Part shown: piece after piece, positions 1-9,616 of the stretch
How the letters are laid out: every line of letters starts with the position of its first letter
Position numbering within the stretch: the first letter of the stretch is position 1
Origin: BOG-933 sp037132135
Lineage (GTDB): Bacteria > Pseudomonadota > Alphaproteobacteria > Azospirillales > Azospirillaceae
Assembly (NCBI GenBank): GCA_037132135.1
Contig: JBAXPR010000082.1
Location: 1-16,828, forward strand
Reading direction: 5' to 3'
Length of the DNA: 16,828 nucleotides
Notes under the pieces: generated by a model
What the model was told of the DNA's origin: nothing
Databases searched by the model: none
What the model saw: the letters and a program-made list of their open reading frames with translations, nothing else
Made by a program: the position numbers and the translations under genes

Positions 1-50
1 TGGATACATCCCACATGTAGTGGGTGTATGTCTTAACCGGATAGGCATGG
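1..50. mobile_element. Terminus of an insertion-sequence-like element (left window edge)
   Basis: Bases 18-50 are the reverse complement of bases 16778-16810 at the other window edge with 31 of 33 matches; read inward from the element edge both begin CCATGCCTATCCGGTT. Beyond the 33 bp, towards the outside of the window, the two flanks no longer match. That is what is expected of the two different ends of one element with imperfect terminal inverted repeats. The PAS gene to the right loses its domain exactly here. No transposase is visible because the window ends. The IS family is not recognised. Confidence 0.65.
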
Positions 51-956
51 GTTGAGGTAGCGGATACTTTCGTCGGGTTCGGCACAGCCGATGAAGTCGC
101 TGGTGGAATGGACGATGGCGTTGAGTCGGGTCATGTCGGCATCGGCGGCCCGGCGGGCGGAGATGTCGCGCGCGACCAGCACGGTCAGCGCCTCGCCGCC
201 CTCCAGTTCGATTTCGCTGCGGGTCAGTTCCAGCGGGAAGGTTGAGCCGTTGCGGCGCTGGCCGCACAACTCGCGGGTCGCCGGCCGGGCCGGGCCGCCG
301 CCCGGGACGGCATCGGGAATCAGCGTCTCGACCGGGCGGCCGATGACCTCGGCGGCGTCGTAGCCGAAACAACATTCGGCGGCGCTGTTGAAGCTGTCGA
401 TCACGCCGCTGCGATCGGTGGTGATCACGGCATCGACCATCGCCTCAAGGATCGCGTTGGTGCGCCGGGTCGCCGCCAGCAGCGCCTCTGCGGCCTGTTT
501 GCGCTCCGAGATGTCCTGGAGGAAGATGTCCCACACCACCTCGCCCGCCGGGCTGACGAACGGCCGCGACGACGAGCGCAGCCAGCGCGGCGGCTCCGAG
601 GACCGGCCGGGCGGCGGCAGCACACGGAACTCGACCTCGAACGGGGTGTGGTTGCGGCTGGATTCGGCAAGCGCTCGCCGGTAGGGCTCGCGGTGGTCGG
701 GATGGATGCGGCCAAAGAAGCGCTCGGGCTCGGCGATCAGCTCCGGCCCGCCGAGCCCGAGATACTCCTCGGAGCGGGCGCTGACGAAGTCATAGCGGAT
801 GGTTCCGTCGCGGCCCATCACCCGCCTGATAAAGACGCCGGTGATATTGGCTGACATGGCCCGCGGCAGACCTTCGCCCGGTCCGGCGTCCCGGTCCCGG
901 AAGAGCAGCGCGGTAATAGCGGACCGCAGCCGGCGAAGGTGTCTTGAATGTTTCAT
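33..956 (-). pseudogene. Multi-PAS sensory protein, C-terminally truncated by the repeat
   Basis: This is the N-terminal part of a PAS-domain signalling protein, such as a sensor kinase or cyclic-di-GMP enzyme; the output domain is missing. From the chosen ATG at 956 (307 aa) the first PAS lies at about residues 35-155 (PAS_3-like, ending in IFLQDISERKQAAEALL). A second PAS spans about 162-275 (ending VLVARDISARRAADAD). A third begins at about 278 (LNAIVHSTSDFIGCAEPDES) but stops after YLNP. A typical PAS continues with something like AGRRMLG; here the frame runs into the edge repeat and reads CLSG then stop (TAA at 33-35). A longer reading frame reaches 1112, but its extra residues do not look like a domain and cross an AT-rich stretch. 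No transmembrane segment is seen, so it is probably cytoplasmic. The ligand and output are unknown. Confidence 0.75.
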
Positions 957-1005
957 CTGGAGCGCTCGATCCGTCTCCGGGTACAACAAGGCGCACGGTA
1001 TTTTT

Positions 1006-1039
1006 ATTAATACTTCCGGCGAATTAATATTTCCGGCGA
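1006..1039. repeat. 17-bp tandem direct repeat upstream of the PAS gene
   Basis: Two adjacent copies, ATTAATACTTCCGGCGA (1006-1022) and ATTAATATTTCCGGCGA (1023-1039), differ at one base. They lie 50-80 bp upstream of the PAS gene start in the AT-rich gap after hisS. The placement would suit a regulator binding site or promoter region, but this is inference. Confidence 0.6.
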
Positions 1040-1096
1040 AAGCCCGGCCCATGGCGCAAGTTGTAACGTTGGAATTCCTACGAATTGGTAAAGCGG

Positions 1097-1122
1097 GAGC
1101 GCGAAGCGACAATTCGCCGCTC
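1097..1122. terminator. Stem-loop between hisS and the PAS gene, possible terminator
   Basis: GAGCGCGAA (1097-1105) can pair with TTCGCCGCTC (1113-1122) with one bulged base and a 7-nt loop. On the plus strand it is followed by TTTAATATTTT, but the genes here run on the minus strand, where the downstream T content is poor. It may end hisS transcription weakly or do nothing. Confidence 0.3.
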
Positions 1123-1160
1123 TTTAATATTTTATCTAAAATGCAATGATTTGGTTTCGG

Positions 1161-2528
1161 TCAGGCGTCGCCCAGCATCAACCTTGCCGTGTCGGCAATC
1201 GCGGCCAGCGCGACTTCACGTTGATTGCGGCTGGCCAGGTGCTTGAGTGTGGCGGTGCCGCGGGCTTTTTCATCGCCGCCCATCAGCAGCACCAGCGGAA
1301 TGCCGGCGCGGTCGGCATATTTCATCTGCTTGTCGATCCTGGCCGGTTGCAGATGCAGTTCGGTGTTGAATCCGGCGGCGCGCAGCGTGGTGGCGATGGC
1401 GAAATAGTCTGCGGCCAGCGCCGGGTCCATCTGGGTGACCAGAATCTGGCTGGTCGAGCGCCCGGCGCCATCGAGCAGGCCGGCATCGAGCAACTGGGAA
1501 AACAGCCGGGTGGCGCCGATCGAAAGCCCGACTCCGGGCAGCTTCGACTTGGTGTAGTGGCTGGCCAGATTATCGTAGCGTCCGCCCGAGCAGACGCTGC
1601 CGAGCCCGGGGCAGGCATCGAGAAAGGTCTCGTAGACGGTGCCGGTGTAATAATCCAGGCCGCGGGCGATGGTCAGGTTGAGGCGAAAGTTTTTCTCGGC
1701 GACTCCGAAGGCGCGCAGGCCCGAGACCACGGTGGCGAGTTCGTCCAGGCCCTGGCGGAACAGCGGCTCGTCGACCTCGAGTTTGCCGAGCCGCGTCAGC
1801 GTCTCGTCGGTGGTTTCGTTTTTGCCGAGCACATCCAGCAATTGGGTCGCGGCATCGACGTCCAGCCCGACGGCGACCTCGGATCCGGCCAGATTGAGAA
1901 TGACCGCGTCGCGTCCGATCTTATCGAGCTTGTCAAGTTCGTGCATCACCGCGGCCCGGCCCCCGGACCCGGTGATGCCCACCATGGCCAGCAGGCCGGC
2001 CAGCAGCTTGCGGTTGTTCAGGTGAATGGTGAAGCCGCCGACGTTCAGTTCGGTGAAGACGTGGGCGATTACCGCCGGCATCTCGGCGTCGAAGGCCACC
2101 GGCAGGCTGTCCTTGCCGATGACGTCGATGTCGCACTGGTAGAACTCGCGATAGCGGCCCTTCTGTGCCCGTTCGCCCCGGTAGACCCGCTGCATCTGGT
2201 AACGCCGGAACGGAAAGACCAGATCGCGCTCATGCTCGGCGACATAGCGGGCCAGGGGCACCGTGAGGTCGAAGCGCAGGGCCAGTTCGGGCCGGCGGTT
2301 CTGGTGCAGCGCCCCGGTGGACTGAACGAAGTAGACCTGCTTTTCGGTTTCGCCGCCGCTCTTGGTCAGCAGAACCTCGGCGCTCTCGAACACGGGGGTT
2401 TCCACCGGCAGGAAGCCGAAGCGCTCATAGCCGCGCCGGATGGTGTCGAGCATGCTCTGAAACGCGACCTGCTGGCGCGGCAGCAGTTCCATCACTCCGG
2501 GCGGGGTCTTGGGCGTGATCAACGACAT
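1161..2528 (-). CDS. hisS: Histidyl-tRNA synthetase
   Basis: This cytoplasmic class II aminoacyl-tRNA synthetase charges tRNA-His with histidine using ATP. The 455-residue protein has class II motif 1 around residues 33-48 (GYERFGFLPVETPVFE) and motif 2 around 114-130 (RVYRGERAQKGRYREFY). The histidine-specific motif LDYYTGTVYE is at 291-300, CSGGRYDNL at 313-321, and motif 3 around 332-342 (GVGLSIGATRL). The C-terminal anticodon-binding domain follows (QILVTQMD to the end). Length and order are those of a complete HisRS. The start chosen is MSLITPKTPPGVMELLP, which begins at the usual N-terminus of the family; GGAAAAG upstream is a modest ribosome-binding site. It is flanked by non-coding DNA on both sides and so is probably transcribed alone. 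The long plus-strand frame opposite it is a high-GC shadow. Confidence 0.97.
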   Translation of the reverse strand: MSLITPKTPPGVMELLPRQQVAFQSMLDTIRRGYERFGFLPVETPVFESAEVLLTKSGGETEKQVYFVQSTGALHQNRRPELALRFDLTVPLARYVAEHERDLVFPFRRYQMQRVYRGERAQKGRYREFYQCDIDVIGKDSLPVAFDAEMPAVIAHVFTELNVGGFTIHLNNRKLLAGLLAMVGITGSGGRAAVMHELDKLDKIGRDAVILNLAGSEVAVGLDVDAATQLLDVLGKNETTDETLTRLGKLEVDEPLFRQGLDELATVVSGLRAFGVAEKNFRLNLTIARGLDYYTGTVYETFLDACPGLGSVCSGGRYDNLASHYTKSKLPGVGLSIGATRLFSQLLDAGLLDGAGRSTSQILVTQMDPALAADYFAIATTLRAAGFNTELHLQPARIDKQMKYADRAGIPLVLLMGGDEKARGTATLKHLASRNQREVALAAIADTARLMLGDA

Positions 2529-2606
2529 CGGGGCTTTTCCGGGCGGGCGGCGGGCGGGATACCGCAGGAGCGACCGGGCCGTGTCTCCAACAGCCCGGCC
2601 CAGCGA

Positions 2607-2773
2607 CCGCTGAGTGATACCCGCAGACCGTGGGGGTCCGCAACCACAGTCCCGTCGACCGGTGCTTCAAGCGGGCAAGGGAGCCGGTGCCCGCGTGTTG
2701 GGTTGGTGGCTCCCTGGGGTTTGTCGCTCCTATGGATTTGTCGTCAGTCAGATGGTTTGTGGTCACTCAGCGG
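2607..2773. ncRNA. Candidate structured RNA with closing stem and H-type pseudoknot
   Basis: A perfect 11-bp inverted repeat, CCGCTGAGTGA (2607-2617) and TCACTCAGCGG (2763-2773), encloses about 145 nt. Inside, GCGGGCA (2671-2677) pairs with TGCCCGC (2688-2694), and its loop base GGGAGCC (2679-2685) pairs with GGCTCCC (2708-2714). Read on the plus strand this is an H-type pseudoknot with two 7-bp stems and linkers of 1, 2 and 13 nt, which is a workable geometry; the minus-strand version is less favourable. A small hairpin, GCAGACC/GGTCCGC, sits at 2623-2640. If transcribed from minus it would be the hisS leader. Overall size resembles small housekeeping RNAs such as 6S, but no known family was recognised. 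No strong promoter or terminator is seen. Confidence 0.4.
2718..2762 (+). repeat. Three short spaced repeats of the GGTTTGTCG type
   Basis: GGTTTGTCG (2718-2726), GGATTTGTCG (2734-2743) and GGTTTGTGG (2754-2762) recur at 16-20 bp spacing in the 3' arm of the structured segment upstream of hisS. They could be protein-binding sites or unpaired RNA segments; the function is unknown. Confidence 0.45.
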
Positions 2774-2795
2774 GGCGGCATTGCACCCCGGGAGA

Positions 2796-3569
2796 TCACG
2801 AGGTCAGTGCCTCGTTCAGCGCGGCGTCGAGGCGGCGCACGTCTTCCTCTGACCATGGCTCATACATGGACTCAAAGGGCGCACCCGCCACAAGTTTGCC
2901 CGATGCAATTCGGTCAAGCACTTCGCGAACGGCCGGGTCACCTGTCGCAGCCTGTTCAACAGATATGCCGGCCTTGTTGCCGTGTCCTTGATACATGACG
3001 ATCCCCTTTTTCGCTAAACGCTGAGTAACGTCATTGATGGTCTCCGCCTCGTCCAGATTGTGTGATCCGTCCGCGAACCTGACGTACTTTACCGCGCCGC
3101 CGCTAAAAATGTCTACCGCGATTGCCGCTTCAACGGCCTTCAGCGCATCCCTGTTAACCTTCCAGTGGCCATGAGCGTGGCGGGCACCGGAGCCGGCAAA
3201 AAGCGCCTTTGGCGAACTCTTGTCCGGATCCTTAATTTTTTGACCCTTATCAAACTTAACGACGGCCGTTGCCATCTCCACCATGCATATGGCGATTCCC
3301 CCTTCCGCTGTATAGGGCGGGGGGCGACTTACGGCGCTGCCCGGCGCCGAGGCGAGCCAATCTTTCCAGGCCTGGATCATTCGGCCGTTGCCGGCGAACA
3401 TATAGGCGGTCCCGCGGTGTCGCACAATTTTGTCGAACCGGGCATCGTCGATAAAGATGACAAAGTCCGGCTTGTGATCCAGGCCCGGGAGGGGTTCGGG
3501 CACCACGATGGACCACCGGGAATCGGACGCCATCTGCCTTGCCGAGAGGTCGGTAACGTTGGTGGTCAT
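2796..3569 (-). CDS. Standalone Ntn-hydrolase / proteasome-beta-like protein
   Basis: This 257-residue protein has an N-terminal pattern like that of proteasome-fold threonine hydrolases. After Met1 comes TTNVTDLSARQMASDSRWS, so Met removal would expose Thr2 as nucleophile. Asp16 in the ASDSR motif and Lys47 in RFDKIVR fit the positions of the usual Asp17 and Lys33. FAGNGRMIQAWKDW (58-71) and LFAGSGARHAHGHW (123-136) resemble the GxG-type turns of the fold, and a helical segment follows (ALKAVEAAIAVD). The last 60 residues are charged and not recognised. There is no HslU or proteasomal ATPase gene beside it, so a partner is unknown. The start is set by the Met-Thr requirement; the open frame upstream is an antisense shadow of the rsh gene. 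The stretch is visibly AT-richer than its neighbours, which suggests acquisition. The fold assignment is by motif only. Confidence 0.6.
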   Translation of the reverse strand: MTTNVTDLSARQMASDSRWSIVVPEPLPGLDHKPDFVIFIDDARFDKIVRHRGTAYMFAGNGRMIQAWKDWLASAPGSAVSRPPPYTAEGGIAICMVEMATAVVKFDKGQKIKDPDKSSPKALFAGSGARHAHGHWKVNRDALKAVEAAIAVDIFSGGAVKYVRFADGSHNLDEAETINDVTQRLAKKGIVMYQGHGNKAGISVEQAATGDPAVREVLDRIASGKLVAGAPFESMYEPWSEEDVRRLDAALNEALTS

Positions 3570-3636
3570 TGCTGATCGCGCCTGGGTTGCTTCATTCGAT
3601 GGTATGCGCGCGCACTCGGTGTGCCCGTCGGCAGAG

Positions 3637-3665
3637 GGTATAGTCTTGTTGCCCGTTTTGGGCAA
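3637..3665 (-). promoter_or_regulatory. Likely promoter of the Ntn-like gene with overlapping palindrome
   Basis: On the minus strand TTGCCC (3665-3660) and TATACC (3642-3637) are separated by 17 bp, about 60 bp upstream of the start codon at 3569. The -35 is one arm of the inverted repeat TTGCCCGTTTTGGGCAA (3649-3665), which could be an operator. Confidence 0.45.
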
Positions 3666-3773
3666 GAGAAATCGATCAATGAGCATACTTTCCGTGATAT
3701 AGAGGTCTCGGTGCCATTTAAAGTTGATGGTGCCCTGAAAATTTTTCGGCGTCATAATCAGGTGCCGCCGTCC

Positions 3774-3802
3774 TTGCAAGCCGGCGCCGCCTCGCCTATA
3801 GT
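3774..3802 (+). promoter_or_regulatory. Sigma-70-type promoter of rpoZ
   Basis: TTGCAA (3774-3779) and TATAGT (3797-3802) have an ideal 17-bp spacer. The expected transcription start is about 25 bp before the rpoZ ATG, and GGAG at 3820-3823 serves as ribosome-binding site. Confidence 0.65.
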
Positions 3803-3833
3803 TTGCAGCCCTCTGGTACGGAGTTGAGTCGGC

Positions 3834-4253
3834 ATGGCGCGTGTTACAGTCGAAGATTGTGTTCTCAAGGTTCCCAACCGGTTCGAGCTGGTGATGATGG
3901 CGGCTCAGCGGGCGCGGTGCGTCGCGGCGGGGGCGCCGCTCTCGATCGACCGCGACAACGACAAGAATCCGGTGGTGGCGCTCCGCGAGATCGCCGATGA
4001 GACGGTGTCCCTTGAAGTCCTGCGCAACGACCTGATTCGCGGTCATCAGAAGACCCTGGAGCCCGACGAGCCCGAGGAAGAGATTGCCGAACTGATGGCC
4101 GGCGAGGCCGCCTGGGCGCGGCCGGTCGACGAGACCGGCGAGGATCTCGACGATGCGCTGGGCGAGGAAGAGGCCGAGGAGATCGAGGAGCCGGTCGACG
4201 GCGAGGCCGACGCTCTTGATGCGGGTGTTCCCGGCGACGACGCTTTCGCCTGA
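3834..4253 (+). CDS. rpoZ: RNA polymerase omega subunit
   Basis: Omega helps assemble and stabilise the beta-prime subunit of RNA polymerase. MARVTVEDCVLKVPNRFELVMMAAQRAR is the family N-terminus; the conserved segment NPVVALREIADE at about residues 43-54 is also typical. The protein is 139 aa, longer than the roughly 90 aa of the E. coli subunit, because of an acidic tail from about residue 75 rich in Glu and Asp. GGAG lies 10 bp before the ATG. The (p)ppGpp synthetase gene starts 54 bp downstream on the same strand, the usual rpoZ-spoT pairing, so the two are probably co-transcribed from the promoter at 3774-3802. Confidence 0.95.
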   Translation: MARVTVEDCVLKVPNRFELVMMAAQRARCVAAGAPLSIDRDNDKNPVVALREIADETVSLEVLRNDLIRGHQKTLEPDEPEEEIAELMAGEAAWARPVDETGEDLDDALGEEEAEEIEEPVDGEADALDAGVPGDDAFA

Positions 4254-4307
4254 TCGCCATGACCGCCGCCCGCCGTCCGGGCGGCCCGGCAGGTGGGGCC
4301 GACAGCC

Positions 4308-6497
4308 ATGATCCGGCAGTATGAGCTGGTCGAGCGCGTCAAGGCTTATGACCCGTTGGCTGACGAGGATGCGCTCAACCGCGCCTATGTCTTCTCTTTG
4401 AAGTGTCACGGCTCGCAGCTTCGCGCGAGCGGTGACCCCTATTTCGCCCATCCGGTCGAGGTCGCGGGTCTCCTGACCCAGATGAAGCTCGACACCGCCT
4501 CGATCATCACCGGCCTCTTGCACGACACCGTCGAGGACACCGTCGCCACCCTCGAGGATGTCGAGCGGCTGTTCGGTGCCGAGATCGCCCGGCTGGTCGA
4601 CGGCGTGACCAAGCTCTCGCGCATCGAGCTGCAATCGGACCAGACCAAGCAGGCGGAAAACTTTCGCAAGCTGGTGCTGGCGATGTCGGAAGACATCCGG
4701 GTGCTGCTGGTCAAGCTCGCCGACCGTCTGCACAACATGCGGACGCTGCATTACCTCAAGAACCCCGAGAAGCGCCGCCGCATCGCCCGCGAGACGCTGG
4801 AAATCTATGCGCCGCTGGCCGAGCGCATCGGCATCCAGCGCTGGAAGGACGAGTTGGAGGATCTCTCGTTCACCGAGATGAACCCCGAGGCCCGGGACTC
4901 GATCCTGACCCAGCTCGCCCGGTTGCGCTCCGAGGGGGAGGGCCGGGTCGAGCGGGTGGTGGCTGAGCTGCGTCAGACCCTGGCCGGGCAGGGGCTGACT
5001 CTGGCCCGGGTCTTCGGCCGGGAAAAGAGCGTCTATTCGATCTGGCGCAAGCTGGAACACAAGAGCGTCTCCTTCGAGCAGCTCTCCGACATCATGGCGT
5101 TTCGCGTGATCGTCGATGGTATCGGCGAGTGCTATCAGGCGCTGGGCATCATCCATGCCAGCTATCCCGTGGTGCCGGGGCGCTTCAAGGACTACATCTC
5201 GACGCCCAAGCCCAACGGCTACAAGAGTCTCCACACCGGCGTCATCGGCCCCGATCGCCAGCGCATCGAGATCCAGATCCGTACCTCGGACATGCACGAG
5301 GTGGCGGAACTGGGGGTGGCCGCCCATTGGGCCTACAAGCAGGGCCAGCCCCGCGCCGACGCCCGCGAGTACCAGTGGCTGCAAAAGCTGCTGGAAATCG
5401 TCGAGCACGCCCAGCGTCCCGAAGAGTTTCTCGAGCACACCAAGCTCGAGTTGTTCCAGGATCAGGTGTTCTGCTTCACGCCCAAGGGCGACCTGATCAG
5501 CCTGCCGCGCGGCGCGACGCCGGTGGATTTCGCCTATGCCGTGCACTCGGTGGTGGGCGACCGCTGCGTCGGCGCCAAGATCAACGGCCGCATGCTGCCG
5601 CTGCGCACCCAGTTGCAGAACGGCGATCAGGTCGAGATCGTCACCTCGAAGTCGCAAACGCCGTCACCGGCCTGGGAACGCTTCGTGGTCACCGGCAAGG
5701 CCAAGGCGCGGATCCGCAAGTTTTTGCGCAGCCAGCAGCGGACCCAGTACATCCAGCTCGGCCGGGCCATGCTCCAGAAGACCTTTCGCCAGGAGGGCTA
5801 TGAGTTCTCCGACAAGGCGGTCGAGGGCGTGGTCAAGATTTTCCAGGCCGCGACCGTCGACGATCTTTTCGCCAATGTCGGCGCCGGCCTGCATTCCCAG
5901 CGCGAGGTTTTCCACGCCGTCTTCCCTGGCCACAAGGCGGCCGAGGAGGCGAACAGCAAGGAAGCCAAGGAAAGCCGGGACAAGGCGACGACCCAGGCGG
6001 TGCAGACCCGCGCCGCCAAGCCCAAGCCCAAGGGCAAGGACCAGCCGCTGCCGATCCGGGGCCTGATTCCCGGCATGGCCGTCCATTACGCCCGCTGCTG
6101 CCATCCGCTGCCCGGCGACCGCATCGTCGGCATCGTCACCACGGGCAAGGGCGTCACCCTGCACACCATCGATTGCGAGACCCTGGAGAGCTTCACCGAC
6201 TCGCCCGAGCGCTGGATCGATGTCGCCTGGGACATCGGCCCCAACCGTCCGGAGGATCATGTCGGACGGATCAACGTTGTGGTGGCCAACGAACCGGGCT
6301 CTCTCGGTTCGCTCTCGACGGTGATCGGCAAGAATGGCGGCAACATCACCAATCTCAAGATCACCACCCGCAGCCAGGACTATTTTGAGATGCTGATCGA
6401 CATCGACGTCAAGGACGCCAAGCATCTCACCAACATCATGGCTGCGCTCAGAGCCACCCCGGTGGTCAACTCGGTGGACCGGGCGCGCGGGCGGTAG
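4308..6497 (+). CDS. rsh: Bifunctional (p)ppGpp synthetase/hydrolase, RSH family
   Basis: This enzyme makes (p)ppGpp from ATP and GTP/GDP and degrades it, driving the stringent response. Counting from ATG 4308 (729 aa), the HD hydrolase domain has FAHPVEVA (46-53), HDTVEDT (72-78) and LADRLHNMRTL (138-147), so the hydrolase site looks intact. The synthetase domain spans about 235-345 with REKSVYSIWRK and RFKDYISTPKPNGYKSLHT (292-310); the RFKD form is the one found in bifunctional rather than RelA-only enzymes. TGS spans about 386-446, a conserved YARCCHPLPGD segment lies at 594-604, and an ACT domain spans about 656-726. Residues 543-580 are a charged Lys/Ala linker of low complexity. A GTG at 4293 is in frame, but ATG 4308 has AGGTGGGG 11 bp before it and fits the family N-terminus (MIRQYELVERVK). 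It follows rpoZ in a likely operon. Confidence 0.96.
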   Translation: MIRQYELVERVKAYDPLADEDALNRAYVFSLKCHGSQLRASGDPYFAHPVEVAGLLTQMKLDTASIITGLLHDTVEDTVATLEDVERLFGAEIARLVDGVTKLSRIELQSDQTKQAENFRKLVLAMSEDIRVLLVKLADRLHNMRTLHYLKNPEKRRRIARETLEIYAPLAERIGIQRWKDELEDLSFTEMNPEARDSILTQLARLRSEGEGRVERVVAELRQTLAGQGLTLARVFGREKSVYSIWRKLEHKSVSFEQLSDIMAFRVIVDGIGECYQALGIIHASYPVVPGRFKDYISTPKPNGYKSLHTGVIGPDRQRIEIQIRTSDMHEVAELGVAAHWAYKQGQPRADAREYQWLQKLLEIVEHAQRPEEFLEHTKLELFQDQVFCFTPKGDLISLPRGATPVDFAYAVHSVVGDRCVGAKINGRMLPLRTQLQNGDQVEIVTSKSQTPSPAWERFVVTGKAKARIRKFLRSQQRTQYIQLGRAMLQKTFRQEGYEFSDKAVEGVVKIFQAATVDDLFANVGAGLHSQREVFHAVFPGHKAAEEANSKEAKESRDKATTQAVQTRAAKPKPKGKDQPLPIRGLIPGMAVHYARCCHPLPGDRIVGIVTTGKGVTLHTIDCETLESFTDSPERWIDVAWDIGPNRPEDHVGRINVVVANEPGSLGSLSTVIGKNGGNITNLKITTRSQDYFEMLIDIDVKDAKHLTNIMAALRATPVVNSVDRARGR

Positions 6498-6593
6498 GGG
6501 GCGGGGTCATCCGCCCGGTCATCCGGACGCTGCCGCGCGATCGTCTCGGGCCGTGGCAAACGGCGCCCGCCGATTTCCAGCCATCTCACCCCT

Positions 6594-6622
6594 TTCAAAT
6601 GCGGCCATTCTTCTCATATCAT
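6594..6622 (+). promoter_or_regulatory. Possible promoter of clpS-clpA
   Basis: TTCAAA (6594-6599) and TATCAT (6617-6622) are 17 bp apart, 40 bp upstream of the clpS ATG, in the 165-bp gap after rsh. Both boxes are imperfect, so this is tentative. Confidence 0.3.
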
Positions 6623-6662
6623 TCTCGGGATTGCTCACGTGGCAGAGGGATCCGCGGCGACC

Positions 6663-6989
6663 ATGGCCGATACCGACCGGAACAACGACGAGGGCACGAA
6701 CACCGGCGTGGTGGTCAAAGCCAAGCCGAAGACCAAAAAGCCCTCGATGTACAAGGTGTTGATGCTTAATGACGACTATACACCGATGGAGTTCGTCGTT
6801 CATGTGCTGGAGTGCTTCTTCAACAAGAATCGTGAGGAAGCGACCCGGATCATGTTTCACGTTCATCGGCGAGGGGTTGGCCTCTGCGGTGTCTATACTT
6901 ACGAGGTTGCGGAAACCAAGGTGACTCAGGTCATGGATTTCGCCCGCCAGCATCAGCACCCGTTACAGTGCACTTTGGAGAAGGACTGA
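6663..6989 (+). CDS. clpS: ClpS adaptor protein
   Basis: ClpS delivers N-degron substrates to the ClpA-ClpP protease. The 108-residue form has a disordered N-terminal tail (about 1-27), then the core: MLNDDYTPMEFVVHVL (34-49), the conserved FHVHRRGVGLCGVYTYEVAETKV (65-87) and the C-terminus HPLQCTLEKD. Residues matching the N-end-rule pocket of E. coli ClpS are present: Asn36, Asp37-Asp38, Met42 and His68. An in-frame GTG at 6639 could add eight residues; ATG 6663 is preferred because GAGGGA (6645-6650) sits upstream at usable distance. The clpA gene starts 7 bp after the stop, and its ribosome-binding site lies in the last codons of clpS, so the two are translated from one mRNA. Confidence 0.96.
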   Translation: MADTDRNNDEGTNTGVVVKAKPKTKKPSMYKVLMLNDDYTPMEFVVHVLECFFNKNREEATRIMFHVHRRGVGLCGVYTYEVAETKVTQVMDFARQHQHPLQCTLEKD

Positions 6990-6996
6990 TCCTGTC

Positions 6997-9315
<2,319 letters not shown>

Positions 9316-9371
9316 GGAGGCGGGGCGCTTTCTGAACCGACTGGCATCTCAACCCGGCCGGGGCCGGGCGC

Positions 9372-9406
9372 GCGCCCCGGACCGGGGGTGTGATGGTCCG
9401 GGGTGC
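9372..9406 (+). terminator. Strong stem-loop after clpA, probable transcript end
   Basis: GCGCCCCGGACC (9372-9383) pairs with GGTCCGGGGTGC (9395-9406), 12 bp with one G-U, around an 11-nt loop, 57 bp after the clpA stop. No T-run follows, so it is a non-canonical terminator or an mRNA 3'-end stabiliser. Confidence 0.45.
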
Positions 9407-9528
9407 CGCCGACGGGAGGCCCGCCCCGGGGCAGGGCAGCTGATCCCGTTTCCGTTGACCGGCAGAGGGCTGGAGCCCAGCCATCCCGACCACACCATCA
9501 GTGAGCCAGAATCGGCCTCGAAAATAAA

Positions 9529-9544
9529 CTGGGCGACAGCCCAG
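9529..9544. promoter_or_regulatory. Lux-box-like palindrome upstream of the LuxR-type gene
   Basis: CTGGGCGACAGCCCAG is a perfect 6-bp-arm palindrome with the CTG-N10-CAG layout of LuxR-family operators, 72 bp before the luxR-type start codon. Autoregulation is possible. It could also simply be a hairpin. Confidence 0.4.
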
Positions 9545-9616
9545 CTGATTTCCCCGCCGTGCTCGCCATGGTAAGCTTCATTTCCGGTCCAGCCACCGGG
9601 GACAGGGAGCGGGGCG

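Larger units (their letters stand above)
9316..9616. other. Non-coding gap between clpA and luxR-type gene, rich in hairpins
   Basis: This 301-bp stretch has no credible gene. It holds the 12-bp stem at 9372-9406, a short GC hairpin at 9353-9368, GGCTGG-AGC-CCAGCC at 9468-9482, and the palindrome at 9529-9544. GC drops around 9515-9530 (AAAATAAA). The last 80 bp probably contain the promoter of the LuxR-type gene. Confidence 0.6.

Noticed and set aside
2660..2694. Resemblance of AAGGGAGCCGGTG to the start of a cobalamin riboswitch
   Set aside because: The B12 box and the other conserved elements are missing, and no cobalamin-related gene is downstream.
2529..2795. tmRNA, SRP RNA or RNase P RNA in the gap before hisS
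   Set aside because: No tag reading frame, no CCA acceptor end, no GGAA-loop SRP core and no RNase P core sequences are visible.
1146..2852. Long open frame on the plus strand opposite hisS (568 codons)
   Set aside because: It is antisense to a clear hisS gene, is Gly/Gln/Val-rich shadow sequence typical of GC-rich DNA and has no domain.
3570..5657. Upstream part of a 953-codon minus-strand frame
   Set aside because: It is antisense to rpoZ and rsh; only the last 257 codons (2796-3569) make a credible protein.
6499..6516. Rho-independent terminator after rsh (GGGCGG/CCGCCC)
   Set aside because: It is only a 6-bp stem with no T-run, common by chance in such GC-rich DNA.
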